DNA of 18,561 nt from an uncultured Collinsella sp. (GTDB lineage: Bacteria; Actinomycetota; Coriobacteriia; Coriobacteriales; Coriobacteriaceae), in contig CAJMHR010000043.1 of assembly GCA_905213265.1 (NCBI GenBank), forward strand, positions 1 to 18,561, given 5' to 3'. Each line of letters starts with the position of its first letter. The first letter of the stretch is position 1. The notes below the pieces were generated by a model that searched no databases, was not told the origin of the DNA, and saw only the letters and a program-made list of their open reading frames with translations. Below, in pieces: positions 14,581 through 18,561 of the stretch. Made by a program: the position numbers and the translations under genes.

Positions 14581-14673
14581 CCCCACCCGGACGGATTTGG
14601 TGCGCTGGCGGCGATAAAACAGCCGTCCACCGGATTGGTAAAGTGTTTATCACCGAGGTAGAGGGGTAGTCGC

Positions 14674-14679
14674 TATACT
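14674..14679 (+). promoter_or_regulatory. Candidate -10 element of the LacI-family gene
   Basis: TATACT lies 35 bases before the regulator's ATG; the -35 region is weak, which suits a lowly expressed regulator. The same hexamer serves the xfp promoter. Confidence 0.4.
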
Positions 14680-14714
14680 TTCAAGAGATTGCGCGTAAAC
14701 CCGGAAGGAGCGAG

Positions 14715-15743
14715 ATGGCCAACAAAGTCACCCTCAAGCAGATCGCCCAGGAGGTGGGGCTTTCCCCCTCGTCGGTCTCGCTTGTTCTCAATAATCGGCC
14801 CTGTCGCATCTCGGAAGAAAACCGCAAGCTCATCAAAGAGGTCGCGGCGCGCAACCACTATGTTCCCAACCAGATTGCGCGCAGCCTGGTTATGCGCGAG
14901 TCGCGCACGCTGGGCCTTATCGTCCCTAACATCGAGAGCCGCTTTTTTGCCTCGCTCGCCGGTAGCTTGGAAAAGCGCTGCCGCGAGGACGGCTATGCGC
15001 TCTTCATTACCAGCTCGGGCGGAAGCGCCGATGACGATCTGGAGCTGCTGCGCCAGCTGGTGACGCGCGGCGTTGATGGCGTCTTCCTGGTGGTGGGTGA
15101 CGAGTTCTCCGATGATCGCGCCCTGCGCGAAGAAGTCAGCCACCTGCCCATCCCGGCCGTAATGGTCGACCGTGCCATTGAGGGGCTCGAGTGCGACAAG
15201 GTGATGTTCGACCACGAGATGGGCGGCTATATGGCCACCCGCTATCTGATCGAGCAAGGCCACCGCCGTATTGCCTGCCTGGTTAATGCCCGCCGTTCCA
15301 ATACGGGTCGCAAGCGACTTGCCGGCTATGAGCGCGCGCTGCGCGAGGTTGGCCTGCCGATCGACGCGCGTTTGGAGTTTGAGAGCGAGTACTACATTCC
15401 GAGCGCATACGAGGCCTCGGAGGCAGTGCTCGCAACTGACGCCACTGCCGTGTTCGCAAGCTCGGATAACATTGCCCTCGGTTTGCTCAAGCGCTTACAC
15501 GAGATGGGGAAGAGCATCCCGGGCGATATCTCGGTGGTGAGCTATGACAACTCGGCGGCCGACGTTCTCTTTGAGCCGGCGCTGACCGCGATTGAGCAGG
15601 ACCCTGGTGTCCTTGCGGAGCATGCTTTTGGCTGCATGTCCAAGCGTCTTGCCGGTAGGGGCGGCAGGCGTGCCGAAGAGGTCGTTCTGGAGCCGGAGCT
15701 TATCGTTAAGGACAGCGTGCTCGAGCTTACTAAACACAACTAA
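14715..15743 (+). CDS. LacI-family transcriptional regulator
   Basis: A 342-residue repressor of the LacI/GalR family. The N-terminal helix-turn-helix contains VTLKQIAQEVGLSPSSVSLV (5-24), followed by the family hinge region NHYVPNQIARSL. The core is a periplasmic-binding-protein-like sensor domain: TLGLIVPNIESRFFASL, VDGVFLVVGDE, GGYMATRYLIEQGHRRIAC, AVFASSDNIALGLLKRLHEMG and ISVVSYDNS. Length is standard. The ATG follows GGAAGGAG. Two LacI-type palindromes lie in the gap before the phosphoketolase gene, 100-140 bases after this stop, so that gene is the probable target. The effector is unknown; a sugar or sugar phosphate feeding the phosphoketolase pathway would fit. A CcpA-like global role is possible but less likely given the local operators. 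Confidence 0.93.
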   Translation: MANKVTLKQIAQEVGLSPSSVSLVLNNRPCRISEENRKLIKEVAARNHYVPNQIARSLVMRESRTLGLIVPNIESRFFASLAGSLEKRCREDGYALFITSSGGSADDDLELLRQLVTRGVDGVFLVVGDEFSDDRALREEVSHLPIPAVMVDRAIEGLECDKVMFDHEMGGYMATRYLIEQGHRRIACLVNARRSNTGRKRLAGYERALREVGLPIDARLEFESEYYIPSAYEASEAVLATDATAVFASSDNIALGLLKRLHEMGKSIPGDISVVSYDNSAADVLFEPALTAIEQDPGVLAEHAFGCMSKRLAGRGGRRAEEVVLEPELIVKDSVLELTKHN

Positions 15744-15752
15744 ACACGTTTA
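15741..15752 (+). promoter_or_regulatory. Weak third LacI-type operator candidate
   Basis: TAAACACGTTTA has five-base complementary arms around a mismatched centre and starts at the regulator's stop codon. It resembles the two strong sites about 100 and 120 bases downstream and could allow looping, but the match may be chance. Confidence 0.3.
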
Positions 15753-15842
15753 CCAATTTGCAGAGACCGAATGTGGAGCACCTGTGACAATCAACGCCGC
15801 AGGTGAATGTCGCGTTTTGCTAATCGATGGGATTGATAAGGG

Positions 15843-15889
15843 TGATAAAACGTTTTTTCACCATGATAAAACGTTTTAGCAAATATACT
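15843..15889 (+). promoter_or_regulatory. Twin LacI-family operators and -10 element at the xfp promoter
   Basis: Two palindromes share TGATAAAACGTTTT: 15843-15860 (TGATAAAACGTTTTTTCA) and 15864-15881 (TGATAAAACGTTTTAGCA). Both are centred on CG, as in LacI/CcpA-type operators. Their centres are 21 bp apart, two helical turns, so both dimers would bind the same face. TATACT (15884-15889) follows directly, so both sites cover the -35 region and spacer. Bound repressor should block transcription of xfp. Confidence 0.8.
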
Positions 15890-15947
15890 GGTCCCAACGA
15901 AAGGTTGCCGTATTGGAGGGTGACCGCACAGCGAAGGGACATAAACA

Positions 15948-18476
15948 ATGGCTAAAACACTGGGGACGCCGTGGCAAAAGCTGGGCCACGAGGTGCCGGC
16001 TTCCGAGCTCGAGGGCGTCGACCTGTATTGGCGCGCATCGAACTATCTGTCCGTCGGTCAGATCTACCTTCGCTCTAACCCGCTAATGCGCCCCGACTTT
16101 GTCGACGAGAAAACCGGTGAGGTGCGCGACTTCGGTCGTCCGGACGTTAAGCACCGCCTGGTTGGCCACTGGGGCACCACGCCCGGCATCAACTTCCTGT
16201 TCGGTCACGTCAATCGACTGATCGCCGACCACAACCAGAATGCTATCTTCTTGATGGGCCCTGGTCACGGTGGCCCCGCCGGTACTGCTCAGTCGCTGCT
16301 CGACGGTACCTACCGCGAGATTCGCCCCGACATCACCAATGACGAGGCAGGCCTGCAGAAGTTCTTCCGCCAGTTCTCTTATCCCGGCGGCATCCCGAGC
16401 CACTTTGCGCCCGAGACGCCCGGTTCCATCCACGAGGGCGGCGAGCTCGGCTACACGCTCAGCCACGCTTACGGTGCCGTCATGGACAACCCGAGCCTGT
16501 TGGCCGTGGCCGTGGTGGGCGACGGCGAGTCCGAGACCGGCCCGCTCGCGACCTCTTGGCAATCCAACAAGCTCGTGAACCCGGCAACCGACGGTATCGT
16601 TTTGCCGATCCTGCACCTCAACGGCTACAAGATCGCCAACCCCACCATCCTCGCCCGCGTGTCCGACGAAGAGCTCACCAAGTTCTTTGAGGGCATGGGC
16701 TATAAGCCGCACTTCTTTGTCGCCGGCTTTGACGACGAGAGCCACGCAAGCATTCATGCGCGTTTCGCTGCCCTGTTTGAGCAGGTCTTCGATGAGATCT
16801 GTGACATCAAGGCAACCGCGCAGGCCCAGGCCGCCGCAGGCGAGACCGTGGTCCGCCCGGCCTACCCCATGATTGTGTTCCGCACGCCCAAGGGCTGGAC
16901 CTGCCCCAAGCAGATCGACGGCAAGAAGACCGAGGACTCCTGGCGCGCGCATCAGGTGCCGCTGGCGAGTGCCAAGGACACCCACGAGCACTTCCGCGTG
17001 CTGCGCGAGTGGCTGCGTTCCTACAAGCCCGAGGAGCTCTTTACGCCCGAGGGCCAGGTGCGCCCCGAGGTGACGGCCTTTATGCCGACCGGCGAGCTGC
17101 GCATCGGCGCCAACCCCAACGCGAACGGCGGTAAGGTGCGTCGCGAGCTCGAGCTGCCCGATATCCACGCCCACGAGGTCCCCGTCGACACTAATGGTCA
17201 TGGCTGGGGCTCCACCGAGGCCGCCCGCGTCTTTGGTGAGTACACTGCCGACGTTCTGGCCAAGAACATGGATGACTTCCGCATCTTCGGTCCCGACGAG
17301 ACCGCGTCCAACCGCCTGCAGGCTGCCTACAAGGTGACCAAGAAGCAGTGGGACGCCGGCTTCTACGAGGACGAGGCCAACGACGAGCTGCTGGCAGGCT
17401 CCGGTAAGGTCGTCGAGCAGCTGTCCGAGCACCAATGCGAGGGCTTCCTCGAGGCCTACGTGCTCACTGGCCGTTCCGGCGTGTGGAGCTCCTACGAGAG
17501 CTTTGTCCATGTGGTCGACTCCATGGTCAACCAGCACTGCAAGTGGCTCGAGGCTACCAAGCGCGAGATTCCGTGGCGTGCCCCCATCAGCGGCCTTAAC
17601 ATTTTGCTGTCGAGCCACGTCTGGCGTCAGGACCACAACGGCTTCTCGCATCAGGACCCCGGCTTTATCGACCTGCTGCTCAACAAGGCCAACGACACGC
17701 ACATCGTAAACGCCTACTATCCGGCCGACGCCAACATGGCTCTCGCCGTGGCCGAGCGCGTCTACCAGTCCACTGACTGCGTCAACGCCATCTTCTGCGG
17801 CAAGCAGCCTGCTCCGACCTTCCAGACGGTCGACGAGGCCAAGGCGGAGCTCGCCGAGGGCGTTGCGACTTGGGAGTGGGCATCGACCGCCGATTCGCTC
17901 GCCGAGGCCGACGTCGTGGTCGCCACCTGCGGTGACGTGCCGACGCTTGAGGCTCTGGCTGCAACCGACATGCTGCGCGAGCTGGGCATCAAGGTATGGT
18001 TCGTCAACGTGGTCGACCTGCTCAAGATCCAGAACGTCTGCGAGAACGACCAGGCTCTCAGCGACGAGCGCTGGGCTGAGCTGTTCGGCTGCGGCGAGAA
18101 GCCCGTCTTCTTTGCGTTCCACGCCTATGCCGGCACGATTCGCCGCCTGATCTGGAACCGCCCCGGCCACGATGCCTTCCGCGTCCACGGCTACGAGGAG
18201 AAAGGCTCCACGACAACGCCGTTCGACATGCTGCGCCTGAACAACATGGACCGCTGGGCACTGGCCGCCGACGTGCTGCGCATGGTCGACGCCGATAAGT
18301 TTGCCGAGCAGATTGATAAGTGGGAGGCATTCCGCACCGAGGCCTTCGAGTTCGCGTGCGATGAGGGCTACGATCACCCGGCCTTCACCGACTGGGTCTG
18401 GCCCGACGCCGCAGCCGCAACAGCAGCCGACGGCGCGCTCTCCGCAACGCAGATGACCGCGGGCGACAACGAGTAA
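15948..18476 (+). CDS. xfp: Xylulose-5-phosphate/fructose-6-phosphate phosphoketolase
   Basis: An 842-residue thiamine-diphosphate enzyme that splits xylulose 5-phosphate (and often fructose 6-phosphate) with phosphate to acetyl phosphate plus glyceraldehyde 3-phosphate (or erythrose 4-phosphate), the key step of the bifid-type shunt. Recognisable regions are GHWGTTPG (73-80), LMGPGHGGPAG (102-112), SYPGGIPSHFAPETPGSIHE (144-163), the cofactor/Mg motif GDGESETGP (191-199) with N225 in HLNGYKIANPT, and later SGLNILLSSHVWRQDHNGFS and HDAFRVHGYEEKGSTTTPFD. It is slightly longer than typical family members, with an Ala-rich C-terminal tail. The ATG follows AAGGGAC. Codon use is strongly GC-ending, as expected for a highly expressed core gene. 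Whether it accepts both substrates cannot be told from sequence. Confidence 0.96.
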   Translation: MAKTLGTPWQKLGHEVPASELEGVDLYWRASNYLSVGQIYLRSNPLMRPDFVDEKTGEVRDFGRPDVKHRLVGHWGTTPGINFLFGHVNRLIADHNQNAIFLMGPGHGGPAGTAQSLLDGTYREIRPDITNDEAGLQKFFRQFSYPGGIPSHFAPETPGSIHEGGELGYTLSHAYGAVMDNPSLLAVAVVGDGESETGPLATSWQSNKLVNPATDGIVLPILHLNGYKIANPTILARVSDEELTKFFEGMGYKPHFFVAGFDDESHASIHARFAALFEQVFDEICDIKATAQAQAAAGETVVRPAYPMIVFRTPKGWTCPKQIDGKKTEDSWRAHQVPLASAKDTHEHFRVLREWLRSYKPEELFTPEGQVRPEVTAFMPTGELRIGANPNANGGKVRRELELPDIHAHEVPVDTNGHGWGSTEAARVFGEYTADVLAKNMDDFRIFGPDETASNRLQAAYKVTKKQWDAGFYEDEANDELLAGSGKVVEQLSEHQCEGFLEAYVLTGRSGVWSSYESFVHVVDSMVNQHCKWLEATKREIPWRAPISGLNILLSSHVWRQDHNGFSHQDPGFIDLLLNKANDTHIVNAYYPADANMALAVAERVYQSTDCVNAIFCGKQPAPTFQTVDEAKAELAEGVATWEWASTADSLAEADVVVATCGDVPTLEALAATDMLRELGIKVWFVNVVDLLKIQNVCENDQALSDERWAELFGCGEKPVFFAFHAYAGTIRRLIWNRPGHDAFRVHGYEEKGSTTTPFDMLRLNNMDRWALAADVLRMVDADKFAEQIDKWEAFRTEAFEFACDEGYDHPAFTDWVWPDAAAATAADGALSATQMTAGDNE

Positions 18477-18530
18477 GTAGGCATCCGGGACGGTCTCGCG
18501 CTGGGGCCGCCTCCGGGCTGGTGCCCTTCC

Positions 18531-18561
18531 TCGGAGAAGTGGGCTTCGCGAACTTCTCCGA
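18531..18561 (+). terminator. Hairpin at the window end, probable xfp terminator
   Basis: TCGGAGAAGT (18531-18540) is complementary to the last ten bases (18552-18561) over an 11-base loop. The window ends before any U tract can be seen. Confidence 0.4.

Noticed and set aside
14532..14630. Longer MurB start
   Set aside because: The extra 33 residues are not MurB-like and would include a plausible -10 element of the gene itself.
14637..14654. Autoregulatory LacI operator near the lacI promoter (GGTAAAGTGTTTATCACC)
   Set aside because: It lacks the CG-centred core seen at the xfp sites and its symmetry fails at several positions.
16083..18377. Very long minus-strand open frame opposite phosphoketolase, and similar ones opposite galE, the hydrolase gene and murB
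   Set aside because: High-GC codon bias on the coding strand commonly leaves the antisense frame open; the proteins are low-complexity Val/Leu/Gly/Asp-rich with no family features.

Overview
The window looks like a chromosomal segment of a gut actinobacterium of the Coriobacteriia, most likely Collinsella or a close relative. This is inferred from high-GC housekeeping genes, the mix of GalE, MurB, a Tat-exported coiled-coil cysteine hydrolase and a LacI-regulated phosphoketolase, and GTG/TTG starts in the accessory part. No rRNA, tRNA or CRISPR array was seen.

Bases 1 to about 10,760 are accessory and visibly more AT-rich. A DUF2975 membrane protein and a small Cro/C1-type regulator (175-1049) form a two-gene operon closed by a hairpin (1081-1112). 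Next comes an apparently complete RiPP cluster on the + strand (about 1234-7260). It has two 39-residue paralogous Cys-rich precursor peptides that are easily missed (1301-1420 and 1467-1586), an ABC ATPase with two ABC-2 permeases, a radical SAM/SPASM maturase, and a fused-type ABC exporter. The two precursors align without gaps and share five cysteines, an FFYAHG block and a terminal RF. A promoter with an internal inverted repeat lies upstream. Two mutually exclusive hairpins follow the second precursor, which could set the ratio of precursor to downstream transcripts.

A decayed IS1595-like transposase (about 7461-7985) follows, broken by a perfect 26-bp inverted repeat. On the minus strand is a tightly coupled pair: an OLD/AAA15-like ATPase (8819-10117) and a Cys-rich protein with a PD-(D/E)XK-like motif (8158-8826). 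This resembles two-gene ATPase-plus-effector defence modules, but I cannot assign it to a named system. A truncated IS3-type OrfA (10412-10723) marks the right edge of the accessory block.

From 10,760 onward the DNA is GC-rich core: galE (minus), a secreted coiled-coil/CHAP-like peptidoglycan hydrolase (plus), a 136-bp palindromic element containing a terminator, murB (minus), a LacI-family regulator (plus) and phosphoketolase xfp (plus). Two near-identical LacI-type operators 21 bp apart sit at the xfp promoter, so the adjacent LacI protein probably controls phosphoketolase expression.
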